A stretch of DNA of 64,000 nt from NCBI RefSeq assembly GCF_003573695.1, contig NC_039359.1, positions 156,976,210 through 157,040,209 on the forward strand. Direction: 5' to 3'. The stretch comes from Papaver somniferum (Eukaryota; Streptophyta; Magnoliopsida; Ranunculales; Papaveraceae). The translations under genes and the position numbers were made by a program. The first letter of the stretch is position 1. Each line of letters opens with the position of its first letter. This document shows positions 11,632 to 22,754 of this stretch, piece after piece. Below the pieces are notes generated by a model. The model did no database searches and was not told where the DNA came from. It saw only the letters and a program-made list of their open reading frames with translations.

Positions 11632-14600
11632 CTACTTCTTAGTTGATCCTTCATCATCTTCATCAGACTTGTTTCCTTCTTCGTATGCATCAGAACTTTC
11701 ATCTCCATCAGAACTTTCATCACCATCAGATTCTTCATCATCAGCTTCGCTATCAGAAATAATCACGCTGGGAATGTTCTTTGGGATCTCCTCCAAGAGA
11801 CAAGGATAATCAGAATGAGGAATACTATGGTCATTACAAACCATTTGAATAGTTTGATTGCGAAAATGCATAGCATCATTCTTAAAGTTCGCAACAGTGA
11901 TTGATAGACGCATTTATATGTCTAATTTGTCCTCAATGTTTCGTATTGTTGGTACTCGTTTTCGTCCTTATTATGGTGTTTTGTGTATTTTTAGGTATTT
12001 TTGGAAAATAAATATTGTTGGAAAAATATGCTCCAAAAATCACTCGGAACACCCCCGGAGGACACTTGCTATACGGAGCCCAGATTTGGTTAAGGGGCGC
12101 CTCAATTACTAAGGGGCACCCCAAAAAGGCAGCTGATATTCGCACCCCACAGCTGGTTAGGGGGACACCATCTTCTTCATTTGAAACTTAAAAATTGGCG
12201 GGAAAAATGTGTCAGCTCTCTGAGAATGTTTCGATCGAAATTTGAAGATGTTCTAGGTGGACTAAAGGGATGAAACTTCATGGGTAGTTGTGATATGTCA
12301 TAAAAGAGATGGCATGGGTGTTTGTTTCGATCAAATTTGGCTGGAAAATCCGTGACAAGGAATCAGGGCAGCCCGTGCATGAGAAGAATAGTTCACGGGT
12401 TTTGGAAGATTTATGCGTGTTCTGCTCGTGTATGATGACTCTAGCAACACTCTGGACCGTGAAGAAGATAAATGAGGAGATTTTGCATCTGTAGAAACAC
12501 GTGAGAAACTAAAACAGGGAAGAAAATATTCCCAGAATATTTTTCTTCACTGCCGATTTTAATGAAAATTTGTGAGAGTTATGGCGTGATATTTTACTGC
12601 TGTTGAGTATATATAGGGTGAGGGGATCATAGAGAAGGGATACGGAGAGATTGGGAGAGAAAAAGAGCACCACAGAGCGAAAAATCAAATTTGCAGAGCT
12701 GTCATTTCTGCTGCTGCAAAACTGAAGAACACGAAAAACGGACCTGCACCAGCAGTCGTTTTTGAACAGTGACAGCAACTCATTATGTGGGTCGCAGTTT
12801 ACAGGCAGACTTAAAAACGCAACAGCAACATTAACGGCTCTTTGTAACGGCTTTTGCAACAGTTATAAGCGTTGCAAACCGATTTTTATTATAATTCTCC
12901 CTTATTCATCGTTTGTAACCCTTTGAGCATAAATGAAATCAACTTTTGAGCGTGTTTCCAACATGATGAGCGTCTAATTCTCTCGTAACCAAGGAAATGG
13001 ATGAAGCTATTCACACATGAAAAATGGGTAACTATTTCATTTTCTCTAATATTTAATTATAATTCACTCAATCACTACTTTTGCAGAGTTCTTAAAAGTT
13101 TACATAATTTTCTTCATTAGTTGTGATTCAATAAGATAGGTTATGCTTTGGTTAGATAATCTATGCTTAGGGGATACAATTAATTTTTGAGAATATGTTT
13201 GATTATTTGTGGATTAAGAAATAAAGGATTAAAAGGATAATTAGAGTTATGAAATATTTGACATCATTCATGTGTAATAGTGGATTCTAGTGTCTTGGTT
13301 ATTTTCCAATCACTTAAAATCAATTTTGAGTTAAGTTTTCTATATTTTTAAGTTCTATTAAGTCTAGAATTCATTGCCTTCACAAGCCTCAACGAACTCT
13401 TTACTACAACATCATTGAAAATACCATCAGTGATCTTGATTTGATTCTTTAATCTAGAATAATTGTCGTTGCGAGAAGAAAGATTCTTTGCGAGTTCCAC
13501 TTTTTCAGCTTCAAGTTCCTCAATCCTTTTGCGATATCTACTTTAAGAATCTGCGAGCAAAAGGCAATCAATTAATAACTTGATGAAAATTCATAAGAAA
13601 CAAAAGATTAGTATTGGAGAACAGTTAATAACCTTCTCTGTTAGAAATCATATCTCTAATCAAGGCTGTATTCCCAACTTGGAGACTAACATTTACACCT
13701 AAATCTTTTCTGGCATCGTCTAAGATTTTCGCAGCCCAAGCGAATTCATCCTCATTACTTATAAGAAGACGAGAACGAATTTGGTTTTCTCTTTCGCAGA
13801 GCTCGGTATTCTTGCGGTTAGCTTCATCTCGTTCAAGTTGAACTTCAAGAAGGGTCTCTTGGAATTTCGACAAAGCCTTAGCACCTTGATCAGAGATGTG
13901 ATCCTTATCATCTATGAGACTGCTAATTTTGGTCCTCAACTCATTGATTTTATCTTTAGAATTAAGAAGGAGACGCTTAAATTAGTTGGCTAAGCCTAAA
14001 CTATATCTATGGTCAATTTCTAAGAGGCGAAATTTGGATCTTAGTTCATTCAGAGAAAGAGATGAAATTTTATCATTTGAGAAACTATTTAAAGATTTAT
14101 TAAGACGCTCAAGAAGGGTATCATTATCCAAGGCATTAGGAAATGAACGAAGAATGGTAGCTTCATCAGAAAGACCATAAATGTCTGCAAAAATGATCAA
14201 TTAAATAAGATAAAACAACAGGATGAATGAATGAAAGGAAAGGAGAAAAGTAACATACCATAGAGATGATTATTAGCTTGATGAAGACTAGAGATTTTGT
14301 TCTTATACGAAGAAGAATCAATTTCTAGTTGTCTGTTTTTCTCGCGAAGACATTTCACTTCAGCTTCCAGTTCCTCATTCTTTGTGCGAAATTGAAGATT
14401 CTTCTTTTCAAGAGTTTCGCGTCTCCTCTATAGATCTGAGGAAACAACGAAAGAAGCTTTTCCAGCCTGCGAGAAAATATAAAAAGTATTAAAATAGAAA
14501 GAGATTTTGAGTTACAACAATGAAGTAAAAGGATGAAAGCATACCAGACCATTATGAGAATGCAGGAAATTGGGAGTCACTGATATAGAAACTCCACGAA

Positions 14601-15840
14601 GAGAATTATCACCATCCAACAAAGGAACATCGCAAATTGTAGCGAGAGATTTACAGGTGTTAGCGAATTGACTATCTCCCATTCCTTGCAAAGAATCAGA
14701 AAAGAGGCCAGAGAGCTTATCCATAGAAGATTCAGATGGAGAATCTTTATTTGCAGCAAGGTCATTATCATCCTCATCATTCTCGGAGTTTTCATGAGAA
14801 GGAATATTTGAAGGAGAGGAAGAACGGACTTTTCTTTTCTTTGAAGGAGGAGCAGTTGGTTTTTCCCTGCGAAGAGCATCTTTTCCTTTATCACCAGTCT
14901 TCGCAACATTGGCAGGTTCTTCTATTTCAGCAATAATCTTCACACACAGATAGAAATAAGAAATGGAAGCAACAGTATACTGTTTAAAATCATAAGAGAA
15001 TATTTCTTACCTCATCTGTGTATGAGCGAAGAGCTAACAAGGTACTAGTCTTCCCAGTCCTGTTATAACTATCTTTCAGTTTTTGGATCTGTAGAATGTC
15101 GCAAGAGTCAGCGAACAAAAGAACAAATAAAGAAATATAAAGTGAGCGAAACTGGAAGAAACATACCTCTTTCTCCTTTTCGGGACAAGAGAATACCCAA
15201 GGTTTATAGAAAGCGAAATTCTCAGGAAGAACATTTGACCCAGCAATGTAAGGTCCTTTTAGCATCAAGGGAAAACACACCATTTATCATCTTTGGATTG
15301 GCGAGGAGTTGTGTTCTTACAAGAATTCCAATCAATGTCTTGCATGAGTATTTTAGCTTCATCAATGTTATCTTTCCTTTTCAAACGAATACCCCAGCGA
15401 GTATTATCTTTCTTCATGGAGATCAATTCATAATTTTCAAAGAAACTCGCTACTGTGTATTTTTCTCAGCAATTATCTCCAAGTCTACGAATTTAGGATC
15501 CCTAAGTTCTTTGGAGTACAGAGATCCTTTACCAGCACCACGGTTAGCGAACTCTAGCATCAGACGGATGCAATCCCCACTCAATTGGAAGATAGCTCGC
15601 GAAAATCCCGAGTGAGAGAGAATTTCATAGAACAGAGGAATATCTGGGTCATAAAGAGGAATGGGGAGACCTGCGAGAATTTGACCTAGCGAAATTATGA
15701 TTGATTGATCATCACAATATTGATCAGAGAAAAGTTTGATCAAAAGAATTGACTTGGCACTTTCACCAAGAATGGTAGAAAGTATGAAACCTTTCTCAGC
15801 AAGATCTTTTCGGACGTCTTTTAAGTTTTTCTCATGTTTA
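11632..15840 (-). pseudogene. Reverse-strand, intron-containing gene carried by Tat-like element D
   Basis: Exons on the minus strand: about 15840-15167, 15088-15011, 14937-14545, 14466-14259, 14184-13633, then 13550-13430 continued at 11896-11632 across a solo LTR. The five introns (78, 73, 78, 74 and 82 bp) all have GT..AG ends, and four or five have pyrimidine-rich CGCAG/TGCAG/CACAG-type acceptors. The reading frame joins without a break at every junction (phases 0,0,0,1,1). The product has an N-terminal globular part (GLPIPLYDPDIPLFYEIL), a basic stretch PPSKKRKVRSSS like a nuclear localisation signal, long coiled coils (RKRIEELEAEKVELAKNL) and a very acidic tail ending STKK. It is inactivated by a frameshift near 15430 and by single TAA or TAG codons in three exons. 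Tat-lineage elements are known to carry antisense ORFs of unknown role. The true start is unclear. Confidence 0.75.
11902..13429 (+). repeat. Solo Athila-like LTR inside the last exon of the reverse-strand gene
   Basis: The LTR is 1528 bp, starts TGATAGACGCATTTATATG and ends AAATACCATCA, close to the 1.53-kb LTRs of element E in ends and length. The flanks are perfect GTGAT repeats at 11897-11901 and 13430-13434. Removing the LTR and one GTGAT restores an open frame across the site (KNQIK then ITVANFKND). No internal sequence remains, so this is recombination between two LTRs after insertion. Confidence 0.9.
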
Positions 15841-16209
15841 TGGCCACTTGAAGGAATATTTGAATATAGAGTATGGGAATGAATAAAAAGTAAGAAGATT
15901 GAAGAGGGAAGAATTACAGTAACAGAACTTAGGGAAGAACAATAGAGTTGCAGAGATGAGAGAATAAAAAAAGAAGAGAAAGTAAAAAGAAAATGGAAAG
16001 AAGAGTAAGAAGAATATATAAAGAAGATTTTTTACTCGAAGAAATAAACACCATTAAGGCGAAAAGATGTGAGCGGTTGAAAAGCAGCGGTTACAGAAGA
16101 CGTGTCAAGAAACAGATGGAAGAAAGAGTACGTGTGATAAATGCAGAATATGAATAGATGAACAGTTGCGGCATTTCTCACATCATTCTCTACTTTGCAG
16201 AGAATATAT

Positions 16210-16223
16210 GAGAAGAGGCAAGA
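16210..16223 (+). other. Polypurine tract of element D
   Basis: The purine-rich stretch GAGAAGAGGCAAGA lies directly before the 3' LTR start TGTAAG. The related LTR at 264 is preceded by a similar AAAAGAGGAAAGA. Confidence 0.65.
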
Positions 16224-16692
16224 TGTAAGATCAGAATCTCGCAGCAATAATGCCTCAGCGAAATTATCAACAGCACAACACAACAGCGTCGCAGAACAAT
16301 TTTAGAAATGACATAATAAACGACGTCAGCTAAAATCATGAGAAAAATGTGATGGTTCTGCGAAAATAAGAGAGTTTGCGAGATTAACATTTGTAAGTTT
16401 ACGAGAATCTCGCAAGAAATATCCAAAAATAAAGAACAGATTAGTGGTCATCCACTATATACTTCCCTATAAATAGTCGTTCAGTTGTAAAGGAAAGAGA
16501 GAGATTTTTCTGGGTGAGAAGCAAGTAAATAGGAGAGAGAAAATCTAGATCAGTGGTTATTCTTGATTCCTTTATCTTTTCTTGTAAGAATGTTCAAAGA
16601 TTCATCAATAAAATTAAGATTGTTAATCTAAAATGAGTTGAGCGTTAATGAAATCATATGAGGGGTGTAATGTAGGATTTCCTGCAACTACA
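16224..16692 (+). repeat. 3' LTR of Tat-like element D
   Basis: The LTR is 469 bp, the partner of 6228-6683. It has the ordinary U3 sequence (AAGAAATATCCAAAAATAAAG, then CATCCACTATATACTTCC) where the 5' LTR is rearranged. TATAAATA is at 16468-16475 and AATAAA at about 16610. Confidence 0.9.
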
Positions 16693-18737
16693 ACTATGGT
16701 GATATGTATCACTCCCCCTTAGTCAATACTTTCGTCTCAACATGAAAATCACTCCCCCTTACATAATGATCCGTAAAACCGTAAATCATATGTATTTGTA
16801 GTGTGAACTACATATTAATTCTCCCCCTTTTGTCAATACAATTGGCAAAGGTACGAAAATAGGATCCTAATGAAATTTCCACGAAGACGCTTCAAGACAA
16901 AAGAAAAGTACATATCAACTTTATTTAGATGCAATCATAAAGCCGAAGCTAAATGTATTCATCAAGGAGTTTATAAAGATACAAGATAACCCCTAAATAA
17001 TTCCACAGCCGCACTCCCCACAAAAATATGGAAATTAAGCACAAGTTCAAAAGAAATCTCCCCCATTTGATGTCATTCCCGAGAGAACAACAAGAGCGAC
17101 CTTACTTTTACGAGAAAAGAATGATTTCTTTGGACACCAAAAACCACAAAAATGATTTTGTATCCAAAATTCTCAATTAAACTAATCACAAGAGAAACCA
17201 TGATTAATTTAATCGGAATACACAACTAAAATAACCACAAACGAGTCTATGATTAGTTTAGTTGGAAATGCTCACACAAGAAGACTTATGGAGCCACACA
17301 GTATATACATAAAATATGGATCAGGGAAGATCAATACTGCAGAATAACCAAGGATTCATTCTATTTTCCATCACTATTTGCACAATGACATACAATAGAC
17401 ATAATCCTTGTAAACAAAAGTTCATCCTATCTTCCATCAATATTTGCATAATGACATATAATAGTCTTAAAACTTTTGTAATATCAAAAGTTCATTCATT
17501 CTTTTATCAATACTCGCATATTGACATATGAAAGACTTAACTTTTGACAAAGTATGGGACAATCATAGTTCACGGACGCAAACACACATATCCCATAACA
17601 ATTTGCAATATATAAAACCATAAAGATTAATACTGCAAATATCATCTTCCAAACAAACTTTAGAATTTAAATAAATAAATCTAAAAACATTGGAGATGAA
17701 AAACGTTGGACATAGCTATGTGTAATCACACTAATTGCTATTACAAACTCTAGTAATCCTTCTCAAAAACAATAATATATTCTCATAAGAAGTTTCCTAG
17801 GGATCAAGACAAACTCGTAATGCACATATAAGATGATTTGTCCTTAGAGGGTAGAATAAATCTTTTTCTCCCGGATTTCTACCAAGAATAGCTACTAAAG
17901 GCGTATAAAAATATTTTCTTAACAAAGAAAAATATACAAAGTCATTAACGACCGTGCACCATAGTTCACATAAAATGATTGTGAACGTCCAAGAATCCCA
18001 TAGTAATGTGTACTACTGCCCATTCTTGAGCTTCCGTTTTTGTGATTCACCAAAAAAAAACTTTTAAAATCTACAAATGAGCTTATAAGATTAGTACTCC
18101 ATGAATCCAAGAGCCCAAGTCCAAGAGAAGTGGAACAAGTGCGACAAAACGGAGCAAAACACTCAAAAACAAGAGACGGGACAAATACCAATCTTAAATC
18201 ATCCAAATTCAACAATTCTCATCTCTATTTTGAAGGGAATTCAATAAGGAAGAGAATGCAAAAATAATGAGGCAAATCCGAGTTCAGAAGAAGAAGTTAC
18301 GGCCAAAACAAGTTTACCGAAAATCGACGTCAAGCATGCATATGGGTTTGCAAACGAATTTTTGTATCCTAGAGCAGTATGCAAACGGGTATGCGTACTT
18401 AAATCCATGGATTTTGGTTTTAAATGATGTTCTGCATACTTGGTATGTGTACCATGAAGTCCAAACATCCCAAACTACTATTTTCAAACCTAAACGTTTA
18501 AGAACCTTAAACACAAATCAAGTTAGGTAGAAATGAACGATAAGCAAGGGACATGGATCATTCTAAGTACTCTAAGCAAATCATAAATCTTTCTCAAGTT
18601 TATAGACATACATTTTTAGAAGGATCCAATAGAATTCTACATCCTTACCGAACATAATATGTGCGCCCCAATTCTTGTGCATTCCTCATTGTATACATAA
18701 CAGGGCGTTCCTTGGTGAGGATGCACTTGCAACACAC
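16693..18737 (-). other. 3' non-coding internal part of copia element C
   Basis: No protein domain is visible in any frame. The stretch nearest the 3' side (16705-17075) contains several C-rich blocks (ACTCCCCCTTA twice, TTCTCCCCCTTTTGTC, ATCTCCCCCATTTG). On the minus strand these are PPT-like GGGGGAG tracts, a known trait of SIRE-type elements. A short stretch near 18320-18440 again has GTATGCGTAC-type words as in the LTR. Confidence 0.55.
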
Positions 18738-20219
18738 TCAAGTTGTGTTGAGGTGAACAATGTCTTGATCACCACAAGTGACTTTTGGAATATCATGAAA
18801 GAGATCACTTTTAGAACCTTTCACATCCAAATCCATCTTTCCAGAGAACTCTTTAAGTTCCAGCATCGTGGATACTGCCTTCTCCATAGTCATGGAATTT
18901 TTTGGGAGATCATTCCTTTTCACACTCAAAACATCATTGACTTTCTTTGGTATCCATTTCTGAGTGCGTTTAGGAACCTTCTTCCCATTACTCTCTTATA
19001 GATTTGTAGAAAGAGAATTGGATTGACTATTATTTTGCAAGTTGGTCTTTCTCCAATTGGGAGCATCGGATCTTGTCTTCGTCTTTACAAAGTTATTCTT
19101 TTGATAATCATTACAATTGTGAAAAGACTTCGTATGACGTTTATAGGAAAATCTAGGATTATCACAACACTGATTCCTTTGCCTAAAGGTTGGACGTTTA
19201 CAACCCGTAATGTCAAGAGTGTTAGTCTTAACATATGATCCCGGTTTAATCACTTCTTTTGACACCCAAACAAGAATATCATGAAGTTTTTCATTCCTTA
19301 TACGAAAACGACATCTCCTTTCCAGGTGACCTTTGTTTCCACAATAGTGACAAATATAAGGAACGTTCTTACCTGGATTCATGTGTGTTGGTTTTGGAGG
19401 TTGATATACTTTGCTCTTTTGAACCTTAACTGCCGGTGAAGGTATTTCACTTTTGCCATCAATGGAAACCTTTTGTTGAAAAGAATCACTAGCCTTGACA
19501 AATTTTAGCTCTTTGCTAATATTTGGAGCATATATTCCCTTATAGCACAATCCTCGTGTATCACGATGATTTTTGCTTGCTCCTAGCATAGTGGTTAATT
19601 TTCTTGAACTAGTATTGAACTTTTTCAAGTCATCTTCCAACATCTTGATTTTATCAAGAGAATTAGATAAATCAGCCTCAAGGCGTTTTTCTCGAACGAG
19701 ACAAACACTTTCTCTGTCATCAAAACTAATTTGTTGAGAGTTAAACCTTGCTTCATATTCTGCAAGTTTCTCTTCCAACAAAAAATACTTTTGATAAAGA
19801 TTATCACATTCAAGTGATTTCATACATAGGTTTTCCTCAAAATCCTTGAGGATCGATTCATTAGAACGATTCGAAAAATAAACACCTGCGTAACATCTTC
19901 TCAATTTCTTGTTTTCTCGACAGAGAGGAGTCAGAAGAGGTGAGACATGAGAAGTTGTAATCTTCTTCATATTCCACGAATCCAGAAACTTAACATACTC
20001 TGAGACTTCCTCATCAACATCTCTATCAATATCTGAATCACCTTCATCAGAAAGTTCATCCAACTGTTCTTCTAGGAGAGTTTCCCAATCAACAGTTTTT
20101 ACATCAAGAGAATGTTTAGATATTTCCTTAGATGTGACAGTTCTCTCAGGTGAATCCAAGCTTTTAAAATCATCTGGTGATTTCTGAACTGGTACGTTAT
20201 CATAGATATACTCGTCCAT
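18738..20219 (-). pseudogene. Copia gag-like protein of element C (C-terminal half type)
   Basis: The ATG at 20219 lies 51 bases after the PBS. The frame is open for 407 codons, then a single TAA (about 18996) separates it from a further open stretch (WIPKKVNDV...) to 18738. Features are acidic N-terminal 90 residues, coiled coil at about 130-210, one canonical zinc knuckle CHYCGNKGHLERRC at about residue 288, then a basic, Asn-rich tail. The zinc knuckle and coiled coil fit gag. The usual N-terminal copia gag domain (UBN2 type) is absent. No protease or pol follows, so virus-like particles would need a partner element. Confidence 0.8.
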
Positions 20220-20269
20220 AATCAGGTCGCTATAAACACAGACTTATAAGGTCTTTAACGTGTTTTCCT

Positions 20270-20281
20270 GCTCTGATACCA
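20270..20281 (-). other. Primer-binding site of copia element C (initiator tRNA-Met)
   Basis: On the minus strand the sequence is TGGTATCAGAGC, two bases inside the 5' LTR. This is the classical plant tRNA-iMet PBS of copia elements and fixes the element's orientation. Confidence 0.9.
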
Positions 20282-20283
20282 AT

Positions 20284-22754
20284 TGAAAAAGCGTGGGTCT
20301 AACAACCTCACCCAATATTTCGATTAGAAATCTGTATGGACTAACTCAAATATACTTTTAAGAGAATCAACTAGACAGTCAGACTCAATCTTAATAAAAA
20401 GTATATCGAGGAGTTAATATCTCTTTCTATCGATTTGATCTATACTCAAACAAATAGAAATTTGTGAGTCTTTATCAAATACAAGAGATATAAACTTGGA
20501 CGGTACCAAAGACCAATATCCAAGGATCAATCAATTTCCAATCAACAACCAAAGGTTGGATTTCACAATATATCGATACAACGCACAACCTGTGATATTT
20601 CAATTATATAAAAAAAATATAATGCGCAATAGAAATACCACAGACATCAGAAGTTTTGTTAACGAGGAAACCGCAAATGCAGAAAAACCCCAGGACCTAG
20701 TCCAGATTGAACACCACACTGTATTAAGCCGCTACAGACACTAGCCTACTACAAACTAACTTCTGTATGGACTGTAGTTGAACCCTAATCAATATCACAC
20801 TGATTCAAGGTACAGTTCCGCTCCTTATGTCTCTGATCTCAGCAGGATACTATGCACTTGATTCCCTTAGCTGATCTCACCCACAACCAAGGGTTGCTAC
20901 GACCCAAAGTCGAAGATTTTAATAAACAAATCTGTATCACACAGAAAATTCTACGATAATAGATAAATCTGTCTCCCACAGATAAACCTACGAGTTTTTG
21001 ATCCGTCTTTTGATAAATCAAGGTGAACAGGAACTGATTGAGAAACCATATTTATATTCCCGAAGAACAGCCTAGTATTATCAATCACCTCACAATAATC
21101 TAAATCGTATGGTAGCGAAACTAGATATTGCGGAATCACAAACGATGAGACGAAGATGTTTGTGATTTCTTTTTATATTGCCCTATCGGAGATATAATCT
21201 CAAGCCAATTATTTAATTGAACTCGTACGATAGAAAATGGCAAGATCAGATCGCACAACTACAAGAGAAGTTGTTTCGTCTGGCTTCACAATCCCAATGA
21301 AGTCTTTAAGTCGTTAATCGACAGGGTCTCGAGAAGAAACCTAGTGTTATAGGAGAATCTACTTTAGCAAAACCAACTAGTATCACACATGAGGTGTGGG
21401 GATTAGTTTTTCCAGTTGCTAAACGTTTTCTTTATATAGTTTTCAAATCAAGGTTTGCAATCTAAGTTACCTTGGTAACAAAGCATTCAATATTCACCGT
21501 TAGATGAAAAAACCTGATTTATCCAAGCTAATATATCTTTCAACCATTAGATCGAAACTTAGCTTGTCATACACAAAATGAAATGTATTTCACTTAGGTT
21601 TGAGTAACCGTACCTAAATGTGTACATTCGGTTGTTTCACAAATAGTTAACCAATGGTTAGCCATATGAGCACTTTCATATTAACCGTATTCATCTTTCT
21701 CATAACTAGTTCAAATGACTAATAAGAACTAGTTGAAGAGTTGTTCAATTTCTTAGATCTTTATACATAGACACAATTGAAACAAAATCGGTTTGATTCA
21801 CTTGAATCAATTCATGAACAATATAGCCATGGTTTGCAAAGATTGCATTCCTTATTTATTTATCGTTTAAGTTCACGAACTTCCGATTTGAGAGATATAA
21901 CCAGCTTAGGTACGCGTACGGGTACGTGTACCATATCTACCAGATTTAATTTTAGAAACTCAACTGAAATTTTCGGTTGAAAACTTCCGTGGAGGGTACG
22001 CATACATAAGGTGACTGGTTTTCAGTTTGCAAACTTATAAACTATAACAGAAATTTTCGGTTAGAAAACTTCCGCCAGTACGCGTATGGGTACGCGTACC
22101 TAACCTGTCTCCTTCACCAATACCGCATGCACACATACGTACGCACTTGGTTTCCGGCACATGGATTTGTACACTAATGTGTGAACACACTATATATGCT
22201 TATATCCATAGTTGGGTACGTAATCTCAACTCTACATTTCAGTCATTGAAACATTCTTCTATAGTGTTATATAACAATCGTTATTCACGACTATCGTCAT
22301 CAAAGCAATTTTCAAGATTGAAACGTCATCTTGACTTTCGTCACGGGTAAAGATGAAAATGGTTAAAGCAAAAGGTTACCAACACATATTTGGAGAAAAA
22401 GATAGGCGAGTAAACTCGGCTCGAAATAACAAATGTGTATGTATGAAAACTATCATACTTATATGACTTTTGTCTCAAGAGTAGGAGATAGAGTAGATAG
22501 ACTTTTGAGTGACAGATGAGTTCAAGTCTCCACATACCTTTTGGTCGGATGAAGTTCCACTGGTTTCTTGAGTAGTTCTTCGTCTTTGTAAGATAATCGC
22601 CATGGAGTCTGGAGTTCAACTATACTTAACTATCCTAGACCGAGACATAGTCATAAGTAAAATAGAAATCAAGACATATAGTTTTGATCACTAATATTGA
22701 CAAACATGCTTGAGATAGCAACGCATGCGAGTTCGACCAAGTAGTGCTCTAATA
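20284..22754 (-). repeat. 5' LTR of copia element C
   Basis: The LTR is 2471 bp, collinear with 3475-5926. Its terminal TG (minus strand) has mutated to TA (plus-strand end CTCTAATA instead of CTCTAACA), but the position is fixed by the GGATG duplication that follows. Confidence 0.88.

Larger units (their letters stand above)
6228..16692 (+). mobile_element. Element D: Tat-like Ty3/gypsy element with gag-PR and a reverse-strand spliced gene, inserted in copia element C
   Basis: LTRs are at 6228-6683 and 16224-16692, with TG..CA ends and flanks ATTAT (6223-6227) and ACTAT (16693-16697), a 5-bp duplication with one change. The order is LTR, PBS, gag-PR (6794-9843), decayed sequence, a conserved noncoding block (about 10380-10880), a 157-bp tandem repeat, a reverse-strand gene (15840-11632), a purine tract and the LTR. 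RT, RNase H and IN are missing. A gag-protease module plus an antisense ORF with a long 3' part is the layout known for the Tat lineage (Grande, Retand, Ogre relatives). Confidence 0.8.
3475..22754 (-). mobile_element. Element C: SIRE-like Ty1/copia element with gag but no pol, inserted into element A
   Basis: The two LTRs are at 3475-5926 (3') and 20284-22754 (5'). An initiator-Met PBS lies at 20270-20281 and a PPT at 5927-5941. The target duplication is GGATG at 3470-3474 and 22755-22759. The internal sequence holds a gag-like ORF (20219-18738) and about 2.3 kb of noncoding sequence. No protease, integrase, RT or RNase H of copia type is found in any frame. After subtracting the Tat-like insertion (6228-16692) C is about 8.8 kb. 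It is a non-autonomous gag-retaining element. SIRE-like is chosen from the long LTRs, tRNA-iMet primer and several C-rich PPT-like tracts near the 3' end. Confidence 0.85.
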
